DNA from: Lytechinus pictus
Lineage: Eukaryota > Echinodermata > Echinoidea > Temnopleuroida > Toxopneustidae
Assembly: GCF_037042905.1 (NCBI RefSeq)
Contig: NC_087249.1
Span: forward strand, 8,614,001-8,678,000
Direction of reading: 5' to 3'
DNA: 64,000 nt
A program made the translations under genes and the position numbers. Under the pieces are notes generated by a model that did not search any database, was not told the origin of the DNA, and saw only the letters and a program-made list of their open reading frames with translations. Shown here one piece after another: positions 55,301 to 64,000 of this stretch. Numbering within the stretch: position 1 is the first letter of the stretch; each line of letters starts with the position of its first letter.

Positions 55301-58300
55301 CCAGCAAAAGAATCATATTGGCCCGAGTCTTTAGACGAGGGCAATATGGGTCTTTTAAGGGCAATATATCTGATGTTCCCCGAAAGAAGTGCAGTCAATA
55401 TTTTTATTATCATCCAAATCAGATATCTAGAGCAAAAATCATGATAACAGTGATATCTTTTAAGAATAGAGTTCTGTTGTGTCATGATAATATCAGTGTC
55501 TAGGCTCTGCACTTTACCATTATGACGTACTCGCAAGCGCCCAGGGGAGCGTTTCATCAACATTTTAATCCGACAAGTTGTCAGATCTGACATCTTTCCA
55601 TGATTTTGATTGGCTGAGAGGCACTGTTCCTATGGTAACTGTCGGATAAAATGGGACTTGTCGGATAAAACGTCCGACAAGTCCTTTCATGAAACGCCCC
55701 CCTGATCCAACGTTGTCTTATTATGACGTAGATCGTTGGTGCGCGGAACATTATGAAGCGTATCACTTCATTCGCATCCTCAAAGGCCCGGATGTGAGAC
55801 CAGGGAAAATACAAAGGTATATTTTGCGTCGTCTCTGCATGCAAAGTCAATACGCGCATTGAAACCGAGGAAAATACAAACAATATACCTATCCCTTCCT
55901 GATAATAATAAAATACAGGGAAATACGGTTTTGTAAATGACCAGCTCAGGAGCCGTTGCAGAAAGAGTTGCAATCGATTGCAACTCTAAAAATCATGCGC
56001 AACTTGATTTTCAACCAATCAACAGCGCGCATTTGGGACTTGCGATTGATTTTTTGACTTGCGTTTAAACGCAACTCTTTCTGCAACGGACCCCAGATGT
56101 CTGATACGGGTGATAATTATATAATATTGACTGGTCTTGAGGGGAACATCAAATATATTGCCAGCAAAAGAATTATATTGGCCCGAGTCTTTAGACGAGG
56201 GCAATATGGGTCTTTTAAGGGCAATATATTTGATGTTTCCCGAAAGAAGGGCAGTCAATATTTTTATTATCATCCAAATCAGATATCTAGAGCAAAAATC
56301 ATGATAACAGTGATATCTTTTAAGAATAGAGTTCTGTTGTGTCATGATAATATCAGTGTCTAGGCTCTGCACTTTACCATTATGACGTACTTGCAAGCGC
56401 CCAGATCCAGCGTTGTCTTTATTATGACGTAGATCGTTGGTGCGCGGAACATTATGAAGCGTATCACTTCATTCGCATCCTCAAAGGCCCGGATGTGAGA
56501 ACAGGGAAAATACAAAGGTATATTTTGCGTCGTCTCTGCATGCAAAGTCAATACGCGCATTGAGACCGAGGAAAATACAAACATTATACCTATCCCTTCC
56601 TGATAATAATAAAATACAGGGAAATACGGTTTTGTAAATGACCAGCTCAGATGTCTGATACGGGTGATAATATATTATATATATGGCCCAGTCGATTAGT
56701 CTCTGGACTTTTAAACAGAGGATCTTGGTTTCGAATCCTTGCCATGGCATAGACCCTTCAGGAATAAAATCAATCTTCAATGTCTGCAATCAGCCCAGGT
56801 GAGGTAAATGGGATATCGTCAGGAAGTAATCGCTTTGTGAAACTATCTCTATTATATATTACTTGAAAGTCAAACTATATCAATTTTGTACTATGCACGA
56901 CAGTAAAACAAAATGAATTGAACTGAAGAGGGGGGATTATTTTCATTAATTGATTTCTGGGTGTCTGACGCTTTGTAACAGACAATATGTCATGAAAGGT
57001 CAGGCAATGAGCGATCACCCAATGGTTTCCAATAACGAACTTAAACCTGGAAAAATCGGCCAGATTCGTTATCATGCATTAAATGTGCCAGATGAAATGA
57101 ATATTCATTCAATTTTTTGTTGTTTTTTATTATCGATATTTACTATTGTTAGGTCTGATATCACCGGAAAACGTTATTATAAAAAATATTAACACTGTCG
57201 ATATAGTGATTCGAATTTTCGAACCCGTGTTATTACGACTCCGCAGTTTGACGCCTTATACGGTTATACCACTCCATCAGGAGTAATTAACGAATATTAG
57301 AGGGGAATCTTTATACTGCTGATGTTCTTGGTAGTAGGCATCTTCCTGCCGATATGAAGATTGCTCTGCGTGTGAGTGTTGAGACACCATATTAATCTTT
57401 ATGTTAATATTATTTTTCATCAATGTAGCTGAAGTGCGCGAGGACCGTGAGAATGTGAAACTTGAAGAGTCTGGTGAGTATTATAGTATGCCTTTAGTGT
57501 TTGCTGTGATACATCCTCGTGGTAGTATTGTGAAAAAGTTGTTGTCATTTCAGGACAATTTACAATGATCTGACTGCAAAATAAGATGATATTAAATCAT
57601 AGGAGTTACCCATAAATATATTTATCATTTTTGCCATTCCAATAATCTTCACTATATTAGTATAATTACTATCATTATTGATACTAATACTATTATATTT
57701 AGTGTTCCTTAACCATTATAATCATCATCATCATCATCATTATTATTATCAGTATTACTATCATCACCATCATCGTCATAATCATTGTTACGATCAGTAT
57801 CATAATAATGTATTAAAAAGCCCATTATTAGCGGTTGCAGTAACCATTTATACACATAATACATGTAGGCCTATTTGAACATTTCCGTTATTAACGGAGA
57901 TCTTTAATCAGAAACAGTAAATTAATATCAATGTGTTCCTAACTAATCAAAATCAGTTTGGAATACAGTAATGTATCAATTTGTATTCGTAATATTTTTT
58001 TCCACTTTAAACTTATTACCATCTTATTTTCTTGTATCTTTGCAGTTGAGGAAAGTGATTGTCCTCCCGGCCTGTGGTGTGGTTCGGCGTAAAAATGGCA
58101 GAGGTAAAAATTGCAGAACGTAAAAATGGCTGGAGTAAAATGGCAGGGGTAAAAATTGCAGAAGGTAAAAATGGCAGGGGTAAAAATTGCAGAAGGTAAA
58201 AATGGCAGGGGTAAAAATTGCAGAAGGTTAAAAATTGCAGTGGCAAACATGGGAGGGGTAAAAATTGCAGAAGGTAAAAATGGCAGGGTTAAAAATTGCA

Positions 58301-60942
58301 GAAGGTAAAAATGGCAGGGGTAAAAATTGCAGAAGGTTAAAAATTGCAGTGGCAAACATGGGAGGGGTAAAAATTGCAGAAGGTAAAAATGACAGGGGTA
58401 AAAAATGCAGAAGGTAAAAATTGCAGTGGTGAAAAATTGCAGAACGTAAAAATGGCAGGGTAAAAATTGCAGGGGTAAAAATTGCAGAAGGTAAAATGGC
58501 AGGGGTCAAAATTGCAGAAAGTAAAATGCAGAACGTAAAAATGGCGGGGGTACAAATTGCAGGGTAAAAAATTGCAGGGGTAAAATTGCAGAACGTAAAA
58601 ATGGCGGGGGTAAAATTTGCACAAGGTAAAAATGGCAGGGGTAGAAATAGCAGAAAGTAAAAAAGGGCAGAGGTAAAAATGGCATAGGTAATACCTTTTT
58701 TACCTGGCACCTGTGGTGTGTCAGCTAGTACTCACGAAATAACAATTTGATGTGGTTTTGTGGGTGTTTTAGGGGGATTTTCCTTGATTTACTAATAATT
58801 GCGCTTCCTTTCTGCATAAAAGGGCAAATTCACCCTAAAAAAAAGTTTACTTTAATAAAAAGAAAAATCCAAGAAAGTAACGCTGCAAACTTTATAAAAA
58901 TCGGATGTGAAGTATGAAAGTTATGTCATTTTTAAGTTTCCCTTATTTTCACAAAACATTTATATGTACAATCTGGTCAGTATGCAAATCAGGGGTCTCT
59001 GACGATTTCTGGAAATCGCCGCGTACGATTGATAATGTATCAAATTGGGTTTTCGTGAATTAAAGACACTTAAATATAATTTTGTCATGATTTTCTGGTG
59101 AAAGTCTAATATAAGTATTCAATTTTTTTGATCGATTGATTATCAAATTTTATTCTTTTTTTTAACAGGAAATGCTGGAGGACCGAATGAAAACTGAAAA
59201 TGGGATTAGGATTGACATATGTCATAATGTCGACAAACGTAATCGATAATCCTGAATGCATTCATATTCCATCATCAAAATCTGCAGTACTGCATTATAT
59301 CATTATTTTGAATCAGTGTTGTTAATCACAAAATGTTCATCATATTCACTATGACCAAGAAATACGATTACAACATCAGCTTAACTTACTTACTCAAAGG
59401 TCAAGTCTACCTCAGAAAAATGTTTATTTTAATCAACAATGGTAATACCACAAAGTCATGTTCAGGGAGGAATAAGACTTTTTTTTTACAGGACAACAGG
59501 AAGAAAATTATGAAATGTCATATAATAAACTACAAAAAATAGTGAGTGAGTGATGATCATCAGTCCTCTCATTTGCATACCGACCAGGATGCGAATATCA
59601 CTTTTTTGTGAGATTAAGCGAAAATTAAAAATATGATTATTTCTTTATTCTACATCTGATTTTGAAGAAATATTTAGTGTAATGCTTGTTGGATTTTTCT
59701 CTTTTTATTCAAATAAACTTTTTGTAGGGATGGAATTGTCCTTTGATAAACTCTTAATAATTTCAGCATTATCTCAATCATGACAATCATTTTTTTTTTT
59801 GTTGCAGACCTACAAATTGGCGGGTTACATTATTAATTCTCTTAAATGCACAGACACCAGAATATATTTAGCAAGAGTGACATGAAATCATGTGTTATCC
59901 ATTAAAATAATATACAAAGATGAAAAATAATGTATATCTTGTTATTTCAAATTGTCATATTTTCGGCGTGTATATAATTATGTTGTCCAAATAACAATAT
60001 GCATTGTCAGGTGCTAACGTACAGTGTTCCCAAGTATCACCCTCTTATGTGCTGACTCACACAGCGTGCTGATATGTTACCCCTTATAAAGGCCGACGTC
60101 AGTGTTAAGTGTAAGGCATATTGCAGCAAACTAATAACTTCATAACCAAATAGGAATACTTTGAAAATGTGTGTGTGTGTGGATAAATGTGTGAGCGAGT
60201 TTGTAATGATATACTTCTTTGGGAAATTTTCTTGCATTTTACCCATCAAACGGGGACGTGCTACCCTCTTATTTCGAACCCGGTCCGGAAAACCATGCAT
60301 GGTTATAGATCTCATCTCCAATGGTCAGATAACAATAGTGTGAGGATGTGTGTGTGTGTGTGTGAGTGAGGTTTTGTGGGTGTGTGCGTTGGTGTGGACG
60401 TGTGAGCGAGTTTGTAATTATCTACTTCCTGGGGAAATTTTCCTATTCTCGAGGGCCTCCCTGGTTGATGTTTGAAGATCACGAATATTTCCCATGTCAT
60501 TTCAAACCGTTTCATATAGTTCAAATGATTTGTAAAAGGTTTCCGCTCTGCCAGTTAAATTCAAGTAGGGGGACACAATATCAATGCCCCCTACGATTTT
60601 TGGTATCTTATGATGAAAAGAAATGCATCATTCAAAATCGAAATAAAACATGTATTTTGGACGAGATTACCTTTCTTTTTGGGTGATAACCTCTTTTTTT
60701 TTTTCTTTTTTAATTTTCCAGCCCCTGGTCCCCCTACCTTTGGGGAGAGATTTGCTCCCATGGTCGGAGTACTATCCCAAGTTAGCGACACTATAAGTCC
60801 GCAAATGATTCAGTTGTGGAATAAATTCACTTTTTTATTGAATGTAACGCACGTCCCAAAGTTTGACATTCTAAGCACTTATCAGAGCATCAACAGGATC
60901 GTTACCTTAAATCAATTGATGCAAGCGCGAAGAGCAAGATGA
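52318..60942 (+). CDS. Unrecognised small secreted protein, multi-exon (two possible ends)
   Basis: I do not recognise this family. Exon 1 (52318-52393) encodes a signal peptide, MKSTRFAIPLFMVLIFVVYQ followed by ASSSH. Exons 2 (53517-53555), 3 (57429-57473) and 4 (from 58046) are tiny and acidic, with good splice sites, and every junction is phase 1, so exons 2 and 3 can be skipped without a shift. Reading into exon 4 gives a 68-aa precursor: signal peptide, an acidic middle with 15 Asp/Glu, and a C-terminal EESDCPPGLWCGSA with two cysteines five residues apart. A further phase-1 exon at 60722-60942 would give instead a product of about 126 aa when spliced from exon 3. The layout suits a processed secreted peptide (peptide hormone, antimicrobial or other). 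Function is unknown; transcript data would decide between the ends. Confidence 0.6.
52443..52690. mobile_element. Foldback MITE family P3, left arm only
   Basis: TAAAGGAGAATGAAACCCTG and CTTATTGGCAATGCCACCAA match the left arm of the copy at 38466. The right arm is missing, replaced from about 52707 by a partial family P6 element. Both lie in intron 1 of the secreted-peptide gene. Confidence 0.75.
52707..52800. mobile_element. MITE family P6, partial copy 4
   Basis: GTCTTACAAAGAGTTAAGTC then GCAATCAATCTCAATTGTATGGAAATCC matches the left end of the other P6 copies. No right terminus was found. Confidence 0.6.
53517..53555 (+). CDS. Secreted-peptide gene exon 2 (acidic mini-exon)
   Basis: Between TTCGTCGTGTAG and GTAAGT, 39 bases, phase 1 at both ends. 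It encodes (G)FVYPDVDEEVAS(A). Confidence 0.65.
53825..54050 (-). mobile_element. 3' UTR fragment of an element-B-like retrotransposon
   Basis: On the minus strand it contains CAAGCTCTACTTTACAGTTGG and ends near ATTGATTTGAATGG. It matches the order of motifs in the 3' UTR of element B (about 12600-12760), including TTTACAATGA next to the tail on the plus strand. It is strongly 5'-truncated and lies in intron 2. Confidence 0.6.
54190..54228. repeat. Poly-T/poly-G tract
   Basis: About 22 T followed by 8 G. Frames crossing it encode homopolymers and are not genes. Confidence 0.9.
55542..55704. mobile_element. MITE of the GGGAGCGTTTCAT family, copy 2, with known empty site
   Basis: CAGGGGAGCGTTTCATCAAC at the left and, inverted, CAGGGGGGCGTTTCATGAAA at the right. 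Units 1 and 3 of the tandem array carry the uninterrupted site GCGCCCAGATCC, so the insertion came after the duplication. Confidence 0.85.
55950..56093. mobile_element. 144-bp MITE with 3-bp target duplication
   Basis: GAGCCGTTGCAGAAAGAGTTGC-like left end and the inverted GCAACTCTTTCTGCAACGGACC-like right end bracket the insert (55950-56093). CAG is present on both sides (55947-55949 and 56094-56096). Units 1 and 3 have the empty site CAGCTCAGATGTC with a single CAG. Confidence 0.88.
56685..56850 (+). mobile_element. tRNA-derived SINE
   Basis: A tRNA-like head, GGCCCAGTCGATTAGTCTCT, an anticodon-arm-like GGACTTTTAAACAGAGG (Lys-type loop) and the B-box-like GGTTTCGAATCC, is followed by CCCAGGTGAGGTAAATGGGA, similar to the conserved central domain of marine invertebrate SINEs. 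The cloverleaf is too degraded for a working tRNA. Confidence 0.65.
57429..57473 (+). CDS. Secreted-peptide gene exon 3 (acidic mini-exon)
   Basis: Between TTTTTCATCAATGTAG and GTGAGT, 45 bases, phase 1 at both ends. It encodes (A)EVREDRENVKLEES. Like exon 2, it ends in TCTG directly before the donor. Confidence 0.65.
57720..57800. repeat. (CAT)n/(TTA)n microsatellite
   Basis: Imperfect CAT and ATT triplets. The His- and Tyr-rich frame over it is an artefact. Confidence 0.85.
58046..58092 (+). CDS. Secreted-peptide gene exon 4 (two-cysteine C-terminus)
   Basis: It follows TTTTCTTGTATCTTTGCAG, a very good acceptor, in phase 1. It encodes (V)EESDCPPGLWCGSA and stops at TAA (58090-58092). The stop lies at the edge of the minisatellite that starts here, so the last three residues and the stop are supplied by the inserted repeat. 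The shared CCTGTGGTGTG on both sides of the array suggests the older frame left the cysteine as C-V-S-stop. Confidence 0.55.
58087..58690. repeat. Minisatellite of GTAAAAATGGCAGGG / GTAAAAATTGCAGAAG half-units
   Basis: About 600 bp of alternating 15-16-bp half-units giving a unit of about 31 bp. The long minus-strand frames, repeating PAIFTFCNFY-like text, come only from this periodicity. An 11-bp direct repeat, CCTGTGGTGTG, flanks the array (58071-58081 and 58710-58720). Confidence 0.92.
58816..59010. mobile_element. Foldback MITE family P2, copy 3 (left arm)
   Basis: AAAGGGCAAATTCACCCT and GTATGAAAGTTATGTCATTT resemble the left arm at 24333. The matching right arm is not adjacent. Confidence 0.6.
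59395..59745. mobile_element. Foldback MITE family P2, copy 4 (internally deleted)
   Basis: It starts CAAAGGTCAAGTCTACCTCA, and the right arm ends ACTTTTTGTAGGGATGGAATTGTCCTTTG. CATGTTCAGGGAGGAATAA matches the centre of the copy at 24333. Confidence 0.7.
60165..60450. repeat. Tandem duplication of about 195 bp with (TG)n
   Basis: The block (TG)n ... GTGTGAGCGAGTTTGTAAT ... TACTTC..TGGGGAAATTTTC occurs at about 60168-60232 and again at about 60348-60445, diverged. Confidence 0.7.
60722..60942 (+). CDS. Candidate 3'-terminal exon of the secreted-peptide gene
   Basis: It follows a long pyrimidine tract and TTTTCCAG. In phase 1, like the other junctions, it is open for 73 codons to TGA at 60940. 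It encodes APGPPTFGERFAPMVGVLSQ onward, including ISPQMIQLWNKFTFLLNV, with a likely amphipathic helical character and a basic end, MQARRAR. It has no cysteine. Its link to exons 1-3 is inferred from phase and strand only; the poly-T tract could also belong to a repeat. Confidence 0.4.
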
Positions 60943-61059
60943 AATTTTTTTATATTCTGACCTAAAATTGGACTTTCTAAGCACATTTGGTAGTCATGAA
61001 CAGGATGGACATTTAGCTAAGCCTTTAATGCGAGTAAACATGAGTTTGCCCTCCCCCTC

Positions 61060-61520
61060 CCCCATGTGAAACATGAATTTGGCGTGTCCCCCGGTCAAAC
61101 ATCAAATTAGCGCCCCAAAGGTGGGACATGAATTTGGCGCCCCCTTCTCTAGGTTGAACATGAATTTGGCGACCCAGGACAAACATCAAATTGCCGCCCC
61201 TATGTCGAACATCGATTCGGTGCCTCTATGTCGAACATCAATTCGGCACCCCTTAGGTCGAACATCAATTCGGCGCCCCCTATATCGAACATTAATTCGG
61301 CGCACCCGAGGTTGAAGATCATTTCGGCGCCCCCTATGTCGAACATCAGTTTGGTGCCCCTAAGCAAAACATCAATTAAGCGCCCCCCTATGTTGAACAT
61401 CAATTCGCCACCCCTAGGTAAATTATCAATTCGGCGCACCCCTTTATCGAACTTTAATAAGGCGCCCGTAGGTATAGAACATCAGTTCGGCGCCCCTAAG
61501 TAAAACATAAATCAATTAGG
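61060..61520. repeat. About 33-bp minisatellite (GAACATCAATTCGGCGCCCC)
   Basis: About 13-14 diverged units of GTCGAACATCAATTCGGCGC plus CCCTA. Frames on both strands repeat SNINSAPP-like or similar text and are artefacts. Confidence 0.92.
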
Positions 61521-62177
61521 CGACCCCTTCCCTCCTTTTTTTCCTTCTCTCTTTCTTCCCTCGCCCCCTTTTCATATCTTTCTCTTCTTCTTTTTCCTCC
61601 TTTCTATCCGTCTCTTTTCTTCCTCTTTTTGGCACCCCCTTTTTCGCCTACCCGAGCCCCTCCCCCCAGAATACGGGCATGGTAACCCTAGAGGAACGTT
61701 GGAGAACATAGCGATAAAAAAAAATCGGATGGCAATATGCAGGGGCAACGACCGTGCCGAATTCGGGGACCAAATTTGTCTTCTCTGCCTACAATCGAGA
61801 ATGCAAAACGAGCCTACCTTCAAGCCTGGTTCAGGAGCACGGCTCTTGAGCACAGTTCAAAATTCTAAGACCCAACATATTATTATGATACACAGAAACT
61901 GAAGCTCCCCCCCCCCCTGATTCATACCAATTACAGTCCAAGCAGAATTACAGCTAGCTCCACCAAACATCTTTACTTCAAACTACACTGCACAAGTTCA
62001 AGTGACATGCCTTGCATAACAATATCATGTGGCTTGCACAGTATTTTATTCATGTAGTGGACTCATGACATGTTAAAGTGCCCGAATCATGGTGACGAAA
62101 GACGTTTTCAGTAGTCTAGTAAAATTACATTAATTAGGTGAATGGATGGGCTCTGAAATAAATCATATACAGTCATG
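61520..62177. other. Non-coding stretch, pyrimidine-rich then nondescript
   Basis: CT-rich from 61526 to about 61650, and a C10 tract near 61908. No exon was recognised. Confidence 0.4.
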
Positions 62178-62417
62178 CTTTTTGCTCCTTGTCAGAGCAG
62201 ATACAAAGTTTTATACCATATCTGCTTATCTGCTTGCATGGCCTATAGCTGTTAAAACGTGTTGCATCTGACGTTGAAAGAAACTTATCGAAACCAGTAA
62301 TTATCTTCATGTTCTTCAAATGAGGTCAAACAGTTGTTTCGATAAGTTTCTTTCATCAACTGTATAGGTAGAACAGAGGTAATATTGAACTGTGTAGCTG
62401 CTCTGATAAGCAAAAAT
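62178..62417. mobile_element. 240-bp foldback MITE
   Basis: TTTTGCT ... CAGAGCAG at the left mirrors CTGCTCTGATAAGCAAAA at the right. The inner arms include TGAAAGAAACTTATCGAAAC (from 62275) and its exact inverse (ending at 62356). Confidence 0.75.
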
Positions 62418-63180
62418 AATCAAGCATAATTATGAAACAATTTTAGAGCAATTTTGGCAATCCCCTTCTCCATACACTTTAGGTTACTCTGAGAAATCCT
62501 AAGAAGTAATTAGATCATCATATGTATATGGCAGTATCACAGATATTTCTTCAAGAACGCAGTAAAAACCACACTTACATGAAAACAGTCATTCCAGAGG
62601 AATAAATTGGAAATGATTAATATGCCTGATACCATACATAGTGACAACACAGATATCCTACTTAATGCACTTAATTACTGATCAATTAATGTTTCAATAT
62701 TTTTCATTATAATGATCCTCCCATCTTGTCCAAAATGGAAACCAGGAAATAAATGATAAATAAGTTTTCTTCATGTACAAAGTAAATATTTTAAATGCAT
62801 GTAATAATTATGGCAACCATCTTTTAAAAATGGCCGTTATTTACAAATCAAAACATGGTAGTATCCCCAACACAACCTCAGATTTGGATTCTAAACCCCT
62901 AAGGCTAAAACCAATATACTCCATCTTTTGAAACGTGAGTAAATCCTAAATTCAAGATTGCCGCCGGCGGCCAGTTTGGATATTCGCATATAGGCCTATA
63001 TCTCAAGTTGGTCAATGCTGACAGAGTTCCAGCATGACGATTCCTCAATAGAAGGTCTCACCAGTGTGGCATTCCAATGCAACCTTAGCCCCCAAATCAG
63101 GGTATGGCTGCCGGAATATAGGGGTTAATTGGTACAATAGCATCACCCCAAGGGGTGCTAATGAGTGCAATTATGCTCAA
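62418..63180. other. Non-coding stretch, nothing recognised
   Basis: No credible exon, RNA gene or repeat structure was seen. Confidence 0.35.
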
Positions 63181-63292
63181 ATTCAAATTCAAAAGTTTAT
63201 TGATATAAAATCCTGACATTTAAGGATCATCATCGAAAACAAAGAACAGGAAATAATACAAAATAAGCATAACATAGTAACAACGAGGTATT

Positions 63293-63326
<34 letters not shown>
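63181..63326 (-). mobile_element. Non-LTR retrotransposon 3' end plus A-run
   Basis: On the minus strand it ends TAAACTTTTGAATTTGAATTT, a short-repeat tail like those of elements A and B. An A-run of about 33 bases on the plus strand (63294-63326) interrupts the UTR. Confidence 0.6.
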
Positions 63327-63328
<2 letters not shown>

Positions 63329-63549
63329 AGAAAAAAATACAAATCTTGGATGAAATGTTGGATGCGAGATACATATCAAAGCATAAATATACACACATAT
63401 ACATAAAATACCTAAACAGTAATACACCCATATATACAAATACATAAGCATAATATATTTTTTTTCTTTCAAGCATCCTCAGTCTCTCCGCATACATATA
63501 ACTTATTCCTATAACACATATTTTGCTGATATCCATGTCATTGCTACCT

Positions 63550-63660
63550 AATCACTGGCGTAAATCCCGGGGGGATGGGGAGATATACCCCCACACTTTT
63601 CGAGGAGGGGGGGGGGATGGCCTGTACAAACACCCCCCCCCCCCCCACTTTTTACGAAAG
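63550..63660. repeat. Poly-G/poly-C MITE remnant
   Basis: CACTGGCGTAAATCCCGGGG near 63553 starts a segment with G10 and C14 tracts, like the hAT-like poly-G elements elsewhere in the window. The right terminus was not found. Confidence 0.5.
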
Positions 63661-64000
63661 AAATGACAAAAAATCACAAGAGATAATTGTTTTATTGGTA
63701 AAAATTCTTCCTAAAATACCGCTTAACAAATAAAACAATATTATTGAATCATAAATGCAAATAAAGAGCCTGTTCACCATTTCCAACCGAAATACTTATG
63801 TCCTTATTATAACATTGAAGAGAAACCCCCGTTTCTTCTAATTCATCAATGTTGGGGTCTTTGGGAAGGGATTAAGATGGAATGTCAAAAAATGTAGTTT
63901 ACGCGCGTATTCGCATTCCGATCATAAAATGTCACAGTATGCCATGTTGCAATAACTTTTATGGGCTATCTTGCCATGCATGCATGGTATATATTAAGAT

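Larger units (their letters stand above)
54707..56668. repeat. Three tandem units of 554 bp, middle unit with two MITE insertions
   Basis: Units start at 54707, 55261 and 56121. The first and third are about 550 bp. The second is 860 bp because of insertions at 55542-55704 and 55950-56093. Identity is very high by eye. Each unit begins with a 140-bp hairpin (in unit 1, 54709-54848, AATATTGACTG against CAGTCAATATT, with GGGGAACATCA inverted inside). The parallel minus frames in each unit (about 100-215 codons) lack a recognisable domain. The array lies in intron 2 of the secreted-peptide gene. Confidence 0.92.

Noticed and set aside
54946..56396. Parallel minus-strand frames up to 215 codons in the tandem units
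   Set aside because: They repeat because the DNA repeats; one frame changes across the MITE insertion, and no domain is visible.
56690..56756. Possible tRNA-Lys gene
   Set aside because: A- and B-box-like segments are present but the acceptor stem does not pair and a SINE body follows.
58228..58710. Long minus-strand frames with Pro/Phe/Ala/Cys repeats
   Set aside because: They are the complement of a minisatellite whose period keeps several frames open; sequence is pure repeat.
59169..59197. Possible phase-1 exon GNAGGPNEN of the secreted-peptide gene
   Set aside because: Acceptor is plausible but exon 4 offers no good phase-1 donor, and a short open stretch before a stop is easily chance.
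59811..59837. Possible phase-1 exon DLQIGGLHY after TTTGTTGCAG
   Set aside because: Only nine codons before a stop; acceptor alone is not enough.
61073..61503. Frames on both strands with SNINSAPP-like repeats
   Set aside because: Minisatellite artefact; both strands are open at once because of the repeat unit.

Overview
The window looks like a gene-poor, AT-rich, repeat-dense piece of an echinoderm nuclear genome, most likely a sea urchin. The grounds are spliced genes with canonical GT/AG junctions, a CR1-like retrotransposon whose ORF2 opens with a 2A-like peptide and a PHD finger (a combination known from sea urchin non-LTR elements), tRNA-derived SINEs, and many foldback MITEs. No rRNA, intact tRNA, CRISPR array or bacterial-style operon was seen.

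Layout. 1-12 kb: non-coding DNA with several MITEs, a reverse-transcriptase fragment (about 4.97-5.45 kb) cut by a MITE, and a 3.65-kb Tc1/mariner-like inverted-repeat element (5625-9279) holding a roughly 160-bp tandem array and two further MITEs. 12.0-22.9 kb: a three-level nest. A hAT-like element with an 8-bp target duplication (12035-22869) holds a CR1-like element (SAP/esterase ORF1; 2A-PHD-endonuclease-RT ORF2 with two frameshifts), whose 3' UTR in turn holds a second non-LTR element with an intact 1010-aa ORF2. 23-26.5 kb: MITEs, AT microsatellites around a 305-bp foldback, and a SINE.

26.8-37.8 kb: the one clear host gene, a plus-strand five-exon MLLT3/MLLT1 (AF9/ENL) orthologue of about 665 aa. 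It has an N-terminal YEATS acyl-lysine reader, a long Lys/Ser-rich linker and a C-terminal ANC1-homology domain. Its introns carry several MITEs. 37.8-52.3 kb: intergenic DNA with at least seven MITE or tandem-repeat blocks and a CR1-like 3' end.

52.3-60.9 kb: a plus-strand gene I do not recognise. It encodes a small secreted protein from a signal-peptide exon followed by tiny acidic exons, all joined in phase 1. One possible end is a short two-cysteine peptide; another is a 73-residue helical exon. A minisatellite has entered the cysteine exon, and intron 2 holds three tandem 554-bp units, the middle one with two MITE insertions. 61-64 kb: a minisatellite, a MITE and a retroelement 3' end. 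The two host genes show no visible functional link.
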